The position numbers and the translations under genes are program-made. The notes beneath the pieces are model-generated. The model did no database searches and had not been told where the DNA came from. It saw nothing but the letters and a program-made list of their open reading frames with translations. Of a DNA stretch of 64,000 bases, positions 38,110 to 47,296 are shown in pieces. This stretch comes from Achromobacter piechaudii NBRC 102461 (GTDB lineage Bacteria > Pseudomonadota > Gammaproteobacteria > Burkholderiales > Burkholderiaceae_B), in assembly GCF_001571245.1 (NCBI RefSeq), contig NZ_BCTK01000012.1:62001-126000 (forward strand), given 5' to 3'. How positions within the stretch are numbered: the stretch's first letter is position 1; each line of letters begins with the position of its first letter.

Positions 38110-39267
38110 TCAACGCGCGGCCGCAACGTCCTTCGGTAGAACCGTCGGGTCCTGCCCCTTGCCTGCATTGCTCCAGGCATGGCGTGTATAGCTGATGACC
38201 GCTGCGATCTCGACATCATTGAGCTGCCCGCCAAACGCCGCCATCGCGGTGCCGGGCTTGCCCTTGAGCACGGTGTTGATCTGGTCCGCCTTGGGACCCA
38301 GCACAACCTTGTCTCCGTCAAGCGGTGGGAAGCTGCCCGGAATGCCCTTGCCGTTGGCCTGGTGACAGGCTACGCAATTGGCGGCGAAGACTTTTTCGCC
38401 ACGGGCAACCAGTTCGGCTTCCGTCCACTCTTTATTAGGATCGTCGGCGTTTGCCGCCATTTTCTTCTTTTGGTCTTCAACCCACTTATCGTAGTCGGCT
38501 TGCGCCAGGACTTCGACAACGATGGGCATGAAGGCGTGGTCCTTGCCACACAGTTCCGCGCACTGCCCACGGTAGATGCCCGGGGTGTCGGCACGGAACC
38601 AGGCATCGCGCAGGAAGCCGGGGATGGCGTCCTGCTTGACGCCGAAGTCGGGGATCATCCACGAGTGGATCACGTCGGCCGCGGTCAGTACGACCCGGAC
38701 CTTTTTGTCCACCGGCACCACCATGTGGTTGTCCACTTCCATCAGATAGAACTCGCCCTTGGGCTCGCGGTTCTCGATCTGCGCGCGGGGCGTGGACAGC
38801 GTGGACAGGAATTTGACGCCGGCGGCGGAGCCGTCGAGGTATTCGTAGCCCCACTTCCATTGATAGCCGGTGACCTTGATGGTGAGGTCGGCGCTGGAGG
38901 TGTCCTTCATGGCCACGACCGTCTTGGTGGCCGGCAGGGCCATGGCAATGACGATGATGAAAGGGATGACCGTCCAGGCGACTTCCACGCCCAGATGTTC
39001 GTGAAAGGTCGCCGCCTTGTGCCCGCGTGATTTGCGGTGCGCCCAGATGGAATAGAACATCACCCCGAACACACCGATGAAGATCACGATACAGATCGTG
39101 AGCAGCATCCAATGCAGCCACATGATGTCGCGTGATATTGCGGTCACGCCTTCATGCAGGTTCAGCTGATTGACCTTCGGGCCGCCGGGCATGTCTTGCA
39201 CCTGAGCACCGGCCACGCTGCCAATCAGCATCGCACAAGCCCCCAGTATCCCTCTCCACTTCTTCAT
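38110..39267 (-). CDS. ctaC: Cytochrome c oxidase subunit II with fused cytochrome c domain
   Basis: This 385-residue protein has a signal peptide (ending near AGAQ) and two membrane helices. The cupredoxin domain carries the CuA ligands in CAELCGKDHAFMP, and the C-terminal cytochrome c domain has CVACH (heme c) and a late Met in MAAFGG. It receives electrons from cytochrome c. The fusion makes a caa3-type subunit II. A good sigma70-like promoter lies at 39419-39447. Confidence 0.95.
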   Translation of the reverse strand: MKKWRGILGACAMLIGSVAGAQVQDMPGGPKVNQLNLHEGVTAISRDIMWLHWMLLTICIVIFIGVFGVMFYSIWAHRKSRGHKAATFHEHLGVEVAWTVIPFIIVIAMALPATKTVVAMKDTSSADLTIKVTGYQWKWGYEYLDGSAAGVKFLSTLSTPRAQIENREPKGEFYLMEVDNHMVVPVDKKVRVVLTAADVIHSWMIPDFGVKQDAIPGFLRDAWFRADTPGIYRGQCAELCGKDHAFMPIVVEVLAQADYDKWVEDQKKKMAANADDPNKEWTEAELVARGEKVFAANCVACHQANGKGIPGSFPPLDGDKVVLGPKADQINTVLKGKPGTAMAAFGGQLNDVEIAAVISYTRHAWSNAGKGQDPTVLPKDVAAAR

Positions 39268-39418
39268 GCTTACCTCGAAACACGGCGCGAGGGCCCTTGT
39301 CGCCTAGTGGCACGAGTGTCACTTCAACAGGACTACGCGCAATTATTAGATGGCAGGGTTAAGCAGGGAGATAGAGCGGCCCCCGCGTTCCCACTCGAAA
39401 TCACAAAGAAACTGGCGG

Positions 39419-39447
39419 ATTATAGCGGACACGCAAACAGATGTAAG
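39419..39447 (-). promoter_or_regulatory. Predicted sigma70 promoter of ctaC
   Basis: On the minus strand, -10 TATAAT (39424-39419) lies 17 bases after a -35-like CTTACA (39447-39442). It is about 150 bases upstream of the ctaC start and points towards it. Confidence 0.6.
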
Positions 39448-39567
39448 ACAAGCCTCTTGAATTAAGGGGGCCTGCCCCCATCTGCGCTCGCCCACTGTTC
39501 GGCCCTTGACGCGCGCCGCAAACCGTGTGGCATAAAATCGTCGCCAACCCCATCACGACACGCCACG

Positions 39568-40374
39568 ATGCCCCAGCAGCTGTCCGACTTGTATGCCGAC
39601 CTGTGCGCGCGCGCGCAGCAACCCGCCCCCGACGGCGCACACGCTTTATATATAGCGGGGCGTCGCTGCGGCTGGGCCACGCATGCGGCCTGCGACGCAC
39701 TGCGCGACGCGCCCGGCATTGCCTGCGACGAGGCCGCGCTGCACATCGGTCCCAACCTCGAACCGGGCGCGGCGCTGAACGCCGTGCTCGAAAACACCGC
39801 GCAACTGTTGCGCCAAGCCAACTGCTTGCGTGGCTGGCGCGACGAACTGCTGGACGTGATGGACGGCGACGAACCGCTGGGCGTGATCGAACGCGCGGCG
39901 GTGCGCCCGCTGGGGCTGTTAACGCACGCGGTGCATCTGAATGCGTGGACGCCGGACGGCCGCATCTGGGTCGCGCGGCGCGCACTGAGCAAGTCCACGG
40001 ATCCCGGTATGTGGGACACATTGGTCGGGGGCTTGGCCGGCAGCGGCGAAGACCTGGAACTGGCGCTGGTGCGCGAATGCGGCGAGGAAGCGGGGCTGGA
40101 CGCGCCGCAACTGGCCAACCGCACGCCATTGCGCACCATCCTGCGCATCCATCGTCGCCTGCCCGAGGGCTATCAGGTCGAGGACGTGTTGACCAGCACC
40201 TGCGTGCTGGCCGCCGACGTCCGGCCCGCCAATCGGGATGGCGAAGTCATGGAGATCGCCACCGCCGACGTGCCCACCGTGCTGCGCCAGGTGGGCGAAG
40301 GGGAGTTCACGCTGGAGGCGGCCTTGGTGATCGTCGAAGACATCATGCGCCGGCAAGCGGCCGGCCAGATCTGA
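39568..40374 (+). CDS. NUDIX hydrolase with N-terminal DUF4743 domain
   Basis: The protein has 268 residues. The N-terminal half matches DUF4743-type leaders of Nudix proteins; the Nudix box GLAGSGEDLELALVRECGEE near residue 155 is complete (G-x5-E-x7-REUXEEXGU). It probably hydrolyses a nucleotide derivative such as a thiamine- or isopentenyl-like diphosphate; the substrate is not determinable. It is divergent from ctaC. Confidence 0.88.
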   Translation: MPQQLSDLYADLCARAQQPAPDGAHALYIAGRRCGWATHAACDALRDAPGIACDEAALHIGPNLEPGAALNAVLENTAQLLRQANCLRGWRDELLDVMDGDEPLGVIERAAVRPLGLLTHAVHLNAWTPDGRIWVARRALSKSTDPGMWDTLVGGLAGSGEDLELALVRECGEEAGLDAPQLANRTPLRTILRIHRRLPEGYQVEDVLTSTCVLAADVRPANRDGEVMEIATADVPTVLRQVGEGEFTLEAALVIVEDIMRRQAAGQI

Positions 40375-40389
40375 TTCAGCGGACCTGAT

Positions 40390-43053
40390 TCAGCGCGATA
40401 CGCCCCCCGGCGCATCGGCCGCGGGTTCGCCGGGCATTTGCATGCCCACGCCCTCATCCTCGATCGAGTCGCGCGTGGCGCCGGCGGCTTCCGCCGCTTC
40501 GGCAGCCTGCGCAGGCGTGGGCGCAGAAGCCGGCGCGGGCGACGGCGTGGGTGCGGCTTGAGCCTGCGAGAACTGCTTCCACACTTCGATGGCGCGCAAA
40601 CGCTGTTTGGCCACCACCTGGATCCGCTCGCGCAGATTTTCGTCGCGTGCCAGCAGCGCATGGAAGTCACGCGACGACAGCATCAGCAGCTTGCTGTAGC
40701 CCAACGAGGTGACTTCAGGGGTGATCTGCTGTTCACCCAGCAGGCCGAGTTCACCGAAGAATTCGCCACTGCCCAATTCGATCATGGTGTTGTCGGGCAG
40801 ATGCACCGCCACAGCGCCAGACGCCACAAAACACATTTCCTCGCCATGCCTGCCTTTGGTCAGCACGCGCTGATCGGGCAACGCCAGGCGCGGCTTGAGC
40901 AGCTTGCTGATGGCGCGCAGAGAATCCGGTGACAGGCCTTCCAACAAGGGCACGCGCTTGATCAGATCGGCCGCGCTCATTTCGATATCCAGCGGCGGAT
41001 GCTTGTCGATGTGCGCCCAACGGCTCTTCAATTGCGCCATCAGGTCAGCGTAGACCTCGCCGCTGATCAGGAATTGCTCAAGCATGTCGCGATAGCGTAT
41101 GCGTTCCAGCTCGCGTGCGACGCGGCCCAGGTAGCTTTCCTGCAACCACTGCGCATAGGACGGGTATTGCAGGTTCAGCGCCTGCATTGCGCTTTCGATC
41201 AGGTCCAGCCGACGCTGGTGCAAAGACACAATGCGCTGCGTGGCCTCTTCGCCCAGCAGCGGCGTGATCTGTTCACGCGCGAAGGCGATCAGCCGTTGCG
41301 CAACAGAGCGCTTGCTCATCAGGTTGGCGAACCGCTGGCCCAGTTCGCGCGCCAGCCAGCCTTGAAAACCGAACAAGTAATGCATGCGCAGCGCCAGCCG
41401 GAAGGCGGTGGAATAGCGCACGTCTTGCACGATGGCGCGTTCAAAGCCCGGCACGCCACCCAGCCGGATGGCGTCTTCCAAGCGCTCGGCGCGCGCCAGC
41501 AGCGTTTCCGCCATGCGCCAGTCCACGATCTGCGCCTTCAGGATGTCGAAGAACATTTCCTCTTCACGCTGCGCCACGATGGCCAGGCCCACGGCCACGC
41601 GCTGTTCGTCGCTCATCTGGCTGACCTGGCCGTCGTGCACGCTGGTCAGGCTGGCGTCGAACACGGCGCGGATGCGGTCGCGCACCTCCGTGCCGATATG
41701 CTCGGTCTTGGCAACCTCGTCGGTCTTGCCCTGCAAGTCTTCCAACGCGACGGCCAGCGCCTGATTGCGGATGGTGCGCTCCACCGACGATAGCTGGTTC
41801 AGGCCCAGCATGCGGATCAGCGGGCGCAGGCTGATGCCGTTGATGAACAGGGTCAGCAGCACGTAGCTGGTGGTGGCCACGGCGATGAACTGGCGCGCCT
41901 CTTCCGCCACGCCGCTCTGCTCGGTCACGGCCAGCGCCAGCGCCAGCGACACGGCGCCGCGCAGCCCGCCCCACAACATCACGACCTTGTACGGGTTGCT
42001 GACCTTGGTGCCCAAGCGCGTCAGCCCCAATAGCGGCAACAGCCCGAACACGACAATGGCGCGCGCCACCAGGGTGGCCACGAACACCACGGCCACCAGC
42101 ACCAGTTCCTGCCAATCGGCGGCGGCCATCAGCTTGGGGATCAGCATGGCCGCGAACAGGAAAATCAGGGAATTGGCCCAGAAGCCGAACTGTTCCCACG
42201 CGCTGGCCAGGTATTCGAAGGTGGTGGGCGACATGCGAGTGCGGCCGGTGGAACCCACGACCAGGCCCGCAATGACGGTCGCGACCACGCCCGACACGTT
42301 CAAGTAATGTTCGGAGATGAAGAAGGACAGATAGGCCAGCGTCAACGTCAGCGTGATTTCTGCCGTCGGGAAACCGCGCAGCCAGGCAAACAGGAAGCAG
42401 GCCAGCCGTCCCATCGCGAAGCCGGCGATGCCGCCGCCGATGAAGTGCACGATGAAGTCGTTGAAAATGCCGCTGACGGTCAGTTCGCCGTGGCCGCTCA
42501 AAACGGCCAGCAGCACAGAGTACAGGGCGATGGACGCGGCGTCGTTGAACAGGCTTTCGCCTTCGACCAGGGTGGTCAGGCGCTTGGGCGCGCCCACCTC
42601 GCGGAAAATGCCGACCACGGCGACCGGGTCGGTCGTGGCGACGATGGCCCCCAACAGCAGGCAGACCACCAGACCGTAGGGCGAGATCGCGTCCAACGTC
42701 ACGCCAACCACCACCGTGCAGACCACCACGGCCACGATGGCCATCATCAGGATCGGCCCGATGTCATCCATCAGGCGGCGCACGTTCATGGATAGCGCGG
42801 TCTCGAACAGCAGCACCGGCAGGAACACCATGAGGAAGGTTTCTGACGAAATCTCGAACCGTTCCAGAGAATCCAGGAAGTCGCCGATCCAGCTGGGCGC
42901 CCAGCCGTGCACGTGGATGATGATCCCCAGCAAGCAGCCGACGATAGCCAGCAGCACCGAGTAGGGCAGCTTGAGGCGGCCCGCCAGCGGTGGCATGAAA
43001 CAGACCAGAGTGAGCAATCCGGCCAGGCCGAATACGAGGAAACCTACATCCAT
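40390..43053 (-). CDS. Cation:proton antiporter with cyclic-nucleotide-binding-like domain
   Basis: The protein has 887 residues. Residues 1 to about 430 form an NhaP/CPA1-type antiporter (many helices, GESLFNDAASIALYSVL), then comes a long cytoplasmic helical region and a cNMP-binding-like barrel near residues 730-840 (RVLTKGRHGEEMCFV, GEFFGELGLLGE). The phosphate-binding Arg of true cAMP sites is not clear (ITPEVTS follows). It may regulate pH or Na+/K+. The start at 43053 (MDVGFLVFGL) suits the membrane domain. It is divergent from a cpdA-like gene. Confidence 0.85.
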   Translation of the reverse strand: MDVGFLVFGLAGLLTLVCFMPPLAGRLKLPYSVLLAIVGCLLGIIIHVHGWAPSWIGDFLDSLERFEISSETFLMVFLPVLLFETALSMNVRRLMDDIGPILMMAIVAVVVCTVVVGVTLDAISPYGLVVCLLLGAIVATTDPVAVVGIFREVGAPKRLTTLVEGESLFNDAASIALYSVLLAVLSGHGELTVSGIFNDFIVHFIGGGIAGFAMGRLACFLFAWLRGFPTAEITLTLTLAYLSFFISEHYLNVSGVVATVIAGLVVGSTGRTRMSPTTFEYLASAWEQFGFWANSLIFLFAAMLIPKLMAAADWQELVLVAVVFVATLVARAIVVFGLLPLLGLTRLGTKVSNPYKVVMLWGGLRGAVSLALALAVTEQSGVAEEARQFIAVATTSYVLLTLFINGISLRPLIRMLGLNQLSSVERTIRNQALAVALEDLQGKTDEVAKTEHIGTEVRDRIRAVFDASLTSVHDGQVSQMSDEQRVAVGLAIVAQREEEMFFDILKAQIVDWRMAETLLARAERLEDAIRLGGVPGFERAIVQDVRYSTAFRLALRMHYLFGFQGWLARELGQRFANLMSKRSVAQRLIAFAREQITPLLGEEATQRIVSLHQRRLDLIESAMQALNLQYPSYAQWLQESYLGRVARELERIRYRDMLEQFLISGEVYADLMAQLKSRWAHIDKHPPLDIEMSAADLIKRVPLLEGLSPDSLRAISKLLKPRLALPDQRVLTKGRHGEEMCFVASGAVAVHLPDNTMIELGSGEFFGELGLLGEQQITPEVTSLGYSKLLMLSSRDFHALLARDENLRERIQVVAKQRLRAIEVWKQFSQAQAAPTPSPAPASAPTPAQAAEAAEAAGATRDSIEDEGVGMQMPGEPAADAPGGVSR

Positions 43054-43241
43054 GAATAGCGCCGCGTCACGAACAGTGAAAAGTTTCACAAGAATAGCGG
43101 CATTTTCAGAAAGTGCTGGCTGGGAAACTGTAGGCAATCGTGGAGAATGCACGTTTCGTTACCCCGCTTGCCGTCACGGAAACGCGTCGCGCCATGTTTT
43201 TTGGGTAACGTTCAAACGTGCAAACTACGCAGGAGCGGCAC

Positions 43242-44078
43242 TTGCCACGCGTCCATTCTCTGGCCCGGCGTCACGACGCGCCCGCCATGCTCGTCCAGTT
43301 GACCGACAGCCATTTGTTCGGGGAGCCCGACACGTCGATGCTGGGCGTCAATACCGACGCGAGCCTGCGCGCCGTGCTGCGCCAGATCGAAGCGGATGGC
43401 AAGCGGCCCGACCTGTTGCTGGCCACCGGCGACTTATCGCAAGACGGCGAGGCCGCAGCCTACCGGCGCTTCGCGGCGATCCTGGGTCAGGCCGGCGTCC
43501 TGTCTGGTGCGCAGATCCGTTGCCTGCCCGGCAATCATGACTTGCCCGCCGTGATGCGGCAGGAGTTGCCGCAATGGTCCGCGCCGGTCACGGACGTGGG
43601 CGCCTGGCGCGTGGTGACGCTGGATACGACGGTGCCCGGCTCCAATGCCGGCCATCTTCCCGACAGCCAACTGGACATGCTGGAGGCCGCGCTGGCCGAT
43701 GCGCCCGGGCGCCACACCTTGATCGCCATGCATCACAACCCGATGCAGATCGACAGCCACTGGCATGACTCGATGATGATCGACAACCCGCAAGCGCTGT
43801 TCAAGCGCCTGACGCGGTGGCCGCAGGCGCGCGTTCTGCTGTGGGGGCACGTGCATCACGAATTCGATCGTCGCCGCCACAACCTGCGCATGTTGGCCAC
43901 GCCCTCTACCTGCTTCCAGTTCAGCATCCGCGACGGCAAGCACGTCGTGGACAACCTGGCGCCCGGTTATCGATGGATCAAGCTTTATCAGGATGGGTCG
44001 ATGGCGACTGGCGTGCGCCGCGTTCAGGATGCGCTGTGGCACACCGCGCTGGCGCCGGTCAATGAGCAAGCCGCATAA
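43242..44078 (+). CDS. cpdA: Metallophosphoesterase, cyclic AMP phosphodiesterase CpdA-like
   Basis: This 278-residue protein has the class III phosphodiesterase motifs D-x-H (TDSHLFG), GDLSQDG, GNHD, HHNP and GHVHHE. It probably hydrolyses 3',5'-cyclic AMP. The TTG start at 43242 has an ideal AGGAG six bases ahead; GTG 43218 and ATG 43287 are alternatives. It is divergent from an antiporter with a cyclic-nucleotide-binding-like domain. Its stop overlaps the T-run of an opposite-strand terminator. Confidence 0.85.
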   Translation: MPRVHSLARRHDAPAMLVQLTDSHLFGEPDTSMLGVNTDASLRAVLRQIEADGKRPDLLLATGDLSQDGEAAAYRRFAAILGQAGVLSGAQIRCLPGNHDLPAVMRQELPQWSAPVTDVGAWRVVTLDTTVPGSNAGHLPDSQLDMLEAALADAPGRHTLIAMHHNPMQIDSHWHDSMMIDNPQALFKRLTRWPQARVLLWGHVHHEFDRRRHNLRMLATPSTCFQFSIRDGKHVVDNLAPGYRWIKLYQDGSMATGVRRVQDALWHTALAPVNEQAA

Positions 44079-44117
44079 AAATCGGGGCACCAGATATATG
44101 AATATATGTGGTGCCCC
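44077..44117 (-). terminator. Minus-strand terminator between rpoH and cpdA
   Basis: GGGGCACC / GGTGCCCC with an AT-rich 18-base loop is followed on the minus strand by GATTTTT. There is no T-run on the plus strand. It ends a minus-strand transcript not accounted for by rpoH, which has its own terminator at 44323-44348. Confidence 0.6.
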
Positions 44118-44175
44118 GCAAGCATCCGTCTCATAGGGGAGGGGAAAGAGGAGAAGCCGAGACGGATGGCAAGAC
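44077..44175 (-). ncRNA. Small RNA candidate with a pyrimidine-rich loop
   Basis: On the minus strand a 10-bp perfect stem (CATCCGTCTC / GAGACGGATG; plus positions 44123-44132 and 44159-44168) closes a 26-base loop rich in CTCC and CCCC, complementary to Shine-Dalgarno sequences. A terminator hairpin with T-run follows (44077-44117). No open frame or start codon supports a peptide here. The 5' end is unknown; the given end is a guess. Confidence 0.45.
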
Positions 44176-44322
44176 TGCTAACCAAAGTTCGCGGTCTACA
44201 TGAAGTTAGTCGGCGCGCTCTTTATTAAGTTTCTGGAAGGACCAGAAATTCCGCCCCTAATTTGTATCAATTTATTTGACCGACAGACGCCCCTTCTTGG
44301 CTCGGAGAATGCGGCAGCCATG

Positions 44323-44348
44323 AAAAAGGGCCGCGTTACGCGGCCCTT
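44323..44348 (-). terminator. Rho-independent terminator of rpoH
   Basis: A perfect 10-bp stem AAGGGCCGCG / CGCGGCCCTT with loop TAA (minus strand) is followed by TTT. It lies 22 bases downstream of the rpoH stop. Confidence 0.85.
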
Positions 44349-44370
44349 CGTGTCCAGCACCTGACGGGGG

Positions 44371-45255
44371 TCAGGCAGCCAGGTTGCCTCGCATCTTCTT
44401 CAAGGCGGCGGCTTCGATCTGGCGGATTCGCTCGGCGGATACGCCGAACTCTTGCGCCAGCTCGTGCAGCGTGGCGCCGCCGTCGTCCTGCAACCAGCGC
44501 GCTTCAACGATGCGGCGCGAGCGTGCGTCCAGCGCCTCAAGCGCGGTCGTCAGCCCGGTGCTTTGCAGCTCGTCGCGCGCGGCGCGTTCGAGCACCCGCG
44601 TGGGTTCCTGGCGGCCATCGTCGGACAGGTAGGCGATGGGCGCGAAGCTGTCGTCATCGTCGTCCTGGTTTTCCAGCGACATTTCGCGGCCAGACAGACG
44701 CACTTCCATTTCGCTGACGTCTTCGCGGCGCACGTTCAGTTCGCGCGCGATGTGGTCAACCTGATCGGGGTCCAGCGTCTGACCGTCGGGGCGCATGCTG
44801 CGCAGATTGAAGAACAGCTTGCGCTGGGCCTTGGTGGTGGCCACTTTGACCAGGCGCCAGTTGCGGATGATGTATTCGTGGATTTCGGCCTTGATCCAGT
44901 GCACGGCGAACGACACCAGACGCACGCCGCGTTCGGGGTCGAAACGTTTCACGGCTTTCATCAGGCCAACGTTGCCTTCCTGGATCAGGTCGGCGTGCGG
45001 CAGGCCGTAGCCCAGATATTGGCGCGCCACCGACACCACGAGGCGCAGGTGAGACAGAATCAATTCACGCGCGGCACCCAGATCTTCCTGGTCGCGCAGA
45101 CGACGGCCGAGTTCGGTTTCACGCTCGGCCGACAGAACCGGCAGGCGGTTGACCGCGGAGATATACGCGTCGATTGTGCCAAGTGCGCCCGGATTGGCAA
45201 TGGCCAACGCCAGAGCGTTGCCGGAAGCGGTCAACGAGGTACTGGGTTGTTTCAT
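44371..45255 (-). CDS. rpoH: RNA polymerase sigma-32 factor (heat shock)
   Basis: This 294-residue sigma factor shows region 2 (LILSHLRLVVSVARQYLGYG, LIQEGNVGLMKAVKRFDP), the RpoH box QRKLFFNLR and region 4 (TLHELAQEFGVSAERIRQIE). It directs transcription of heat-shock genes. The start at 45255 has GGAG upstream; an in-frame ATG at 45291 is less likely. A perfect CIRCE element lies 46 bases upstream, indicating HrcA control, and a stem-loop terminator follows the stop. Confidence 0.96.
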   Translation of the reverse strand: MKQPSTSLTASGNALALAIANPGALGTIDAYISAVNRLPVLSAERETELGRRLRDQEDLGAARELILSHLRLVVSVARQYLGYGLPHADLIQEGNVGLMKAVKRFDPERGVRLVSFAVHWIKAEIHEYIIRNWRLVKVATTKAQRKLFFNLRSMRPDGQTLDPDQVDHIARELNVRREDVSEMEVRLSGREMSLENQDDDDDSFAPIAYLSDDGRQEPTRVLERAARDELQSTGLTTALEALDARSRRIVEARWLQDDGGATLHELAQEFGVSAERIRQIEAAALKKMRGNLAA

Positions 45256-45301
45256 AGCGGAGGTCTCCGGAAAGCGAAGGGGTAACGACATGGATTCGAT
45301 G

Positions 45302-45328
45302 TTAGCACTCTGGTAAAGGGAGTGCTAA
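45302..45328. promoter_or_regulatory. CIRCE element (HrcA operator) upstream of rpoH
   Basis: TTAGCACTC (45302-45310), nine bases, then GAGTGCTAA (45320-45328) is the perfect CIRCE consensus. On the minus strand it would overlap the -10 of an rpoH promoter with TTGATG as the -35-like element (17 bases away). Confidence 0.95.
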
Positions 45329-45412
45329 TTCGACTACTGCGACGCATCAAAGTTTCGAACTTCTGATGTGTCCCTTAATGTTTTTGGCGCCTGTTCCGAG
45401 CGCGTTGCAGCC

Positions 45413-46102
45413 CTACCAGCCCAGGCGTTTCAGGCCGTCCACCGTGGCTTGGCCATCCGGCCGGATGAACAGGGCGCCGCGCGGGTCCATGAACACCTGG
45501 TACTTCGCGCCGTCGAACAGGGGCATGTAGGCGCCACTGCCAAATTGGACATCGACAAAGGGGAACCAGTTCGGAAAACTTTTCTTCAGCGATCCCAGGT
45601 CCGGCGCCGGCCAGTCATCCAGGGAATGGACCGACCGCGTCGCGGAGGCTTCGCGCGCGGCGTCGCTATAGCGGCCGGACAGGCGTTCAAGACGATACAG
45701 CGGCGGTACGCCCGCCATCAATGCCGGCAACTTCCAGCGCACGACCCGGGCGTCGATCTGCCATTGATCGCCATATAGAACATATTGCTTCGGGCCGATG
45801 CCCTGCGCGTCAGTCGTGACCTGAAATTGGCCTTCAGCCTGCTGGCGCACTTCCACGCGCGCCACGGATTCGTCCGAGGTCAGCCTGAAAAATTGCACCA
45901 GCGACAACGCCAGCAAGCCCGACACGCACCCCAGCAACACCAGCATCAGGCCAAACAGGCGGCGCACCGGGCGGAATTGGAATATCTTGCGGCCGCGTTC
46001 GTCGCGGGGACCGCCCCGGCCTAGCAGCATGACGAGGCCGGGCAGCAGGACGACGACGGCGCCTAGCAATATCCAGACGAAGGGAGCGATACCGTTGATC
46101 AA
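45413..46102 (-). CDS. Conserved membrane protein of unknown function
   Basis: The protein has 229 residues: two N-terminal membrane helices (about 7-28 and 47-68), a short basic loop (GGPRDERGRK) and a large soluble domain of about 155 residues with many Tyr and Trp. The C-terminus has YQVFMDPRGALFIRPDG. No recognised catalytic motif is seen. It lies between fghA and rpoH. Confidence 0.75.
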   Translation of the reverse strand: MINGIAPFVWILLGAVVVLLPGLVMLLGRGGPRDERGRKIFQFRPVRRLFGLMLVLLGCVSGLLALSLVQFFRLTSDESVARVEVRQQAEGQFQVTTDAQGIGPKQYVLYGDQWQIDARVVRWKLPALMAGVPPLYRLERLSGRYSDAAREASATRSVHSLDDWPAPDLGSLKKSFPNWFPFVDVQFGSGAYMPLFDGAKYQVFMDPRGALFIRPDGQATVDGLKRLGW

Positions 46103-46200
46103 ATCACGCGTTCCTATTGAGCGCGCCGTGGTTCAGAGCCCGACGCGTCCACGACGCCGCGAGCCTGCCTCGGCAGGCTCCCCAGTATAGAAGCGAGGAT

Positions 46201-47067
46201 TTATCCAGCCGGCTTTCCAAGCCGTTCGACGTGAAACCGGATGTGATCTTCGATGAAAGTCGAGATGAAGTAATAGCCGTGGTCATAGCCCGGCTGGCGG
46301 CGCAGGGTCAAAGGCTGATCGGCGGCGGCGCAGGCGGCTTCGAATACCTGGGGATACAACTGCTCGGCCAGGAATTGGTCTGATTCGCCTTGGTCGATCA
46401 AGATGCCGGCCGGGAAGGGCTGCTTCATTGCGCGCATCAACTCGGACGCGTCGTAGTTGGCCCAATCTGTTTCCTTGTCGCCCAGGTAAGCGCCGAACGC
46501 CTTCTTGCCCCACGGACAAAGGCTGGGCGCCGCGATCGGCGCAAAGGCCGACACCGAGCGGAATTTACCGGGGTTGCGCAACGCCAGCACCAGCGCGCCA
46601 TGGCCGCCCATCGAATGCCCGAAAATCCCGGTGCGCGAGGCATCGCCCGGCAAAGCGTCGCCCGTGACGATAGCGTGCAGTTCGTCGGTCACGTAGCTGT
46701 ACATGCGGTAGTGATCGCGCCACGCGGGCGTGACCGCGTCGACGTAGAAACCCGCGCCCGTGCCGAGGTCCCAGCTTTCGTCTTCGCCCGGCACGTTGGC
46801 GCCGCGCGGGCTGGTGTCCGGCGCGACCAGCATGACGCCAAGTTCCGCTGCCAGGCGCTGCGCGCCCGCCTTGATCATGAAGGTTTCTTCGGTGCAGGTC
46901 AGGCCGGCCAGATAGAACAGGACGGGCACGGGGCCCGCCTCGGCCTGGGGCGGGACGAAAACAGAAAAACGCATGGGCAGGCCGATCTGCGCGGACTCAT
47001 GGCGGTAGTAGCGCTGCGTACCGCCAAAGCAGCGATGCTGGGAAATGAGCTCCAGGGCCACGGGCAT
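46201..47067 (-). CDS. fghA: S-formylglutathione hydrolase
   Basis: This 288-residue alpha/beta hydrolase of the esterase D group has the nucleophile Ser152 in GHSMGGHG, the Asp in DQGESD, and the His in YDHGYY, with GLTCTEETF in the oxyanion region. It hydrolyses S-formylglutathione in glutathione-linked formaldehyde detoxification; the paired dehydrogenase (adhC) is not in the window. GGAG precedes the start. A perfect 9-bp inverted repeat lies just past the stop (46161-46180) with no T-run. Confidence 0.93.
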   Translation of the reverse strand: MPVALELISQHRCFGGTQRYYRHESAQIGLPMRFSVFVPPQAEAGPVPVLFYLAGLTCTEETFMIKAGAQRLAAELGVMLVAPDTSPRGANVPGEDESWDLGTGAGFYVDAVTPAWRDHYRMYSYVTDELHAIVTGDALPGDASRTGIFGHSMGGHGALVLALRNPGKFRSVSAFAPIAAPSLCPWGKKAFGAYLGDKETDWANYDASELMRAMKQPFPAGILIDQGESDQFLAEQLYPQVFEAACAAADQPLTLRRQPGYDHGYYFISTFIEDHIRFHVERLGKPAG

Positions 47068-47296
47068 GGACGTTCTCCGGTCGGGGGTGAAAAATGCGTC
47101 GACGGGTTAGGGTATATACACGGTACGACGTTCCGTCGCCGAATGTTAACCTGCTGTGCATACAGGCCGGACGACAAAAAAATTCGAATCCGCGCCCATA
47201 TTGTGATCATGGGACTTGACCAGCGGCCACCGTGGCACTATTTATATCCCGTGAGCGAAGACAACCCGTTCTTCCAGATACGCAAGCCCTGACACT

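Noticed and set aside
46161-46180. Perfect 9-bp inverted repeat GAGCCTGCC / GGCAGGCTC downstream of fghA
   Set aside because: The 2-base loop is too short to form fully and there is no T-run; it is recorded only within the fghA entry.
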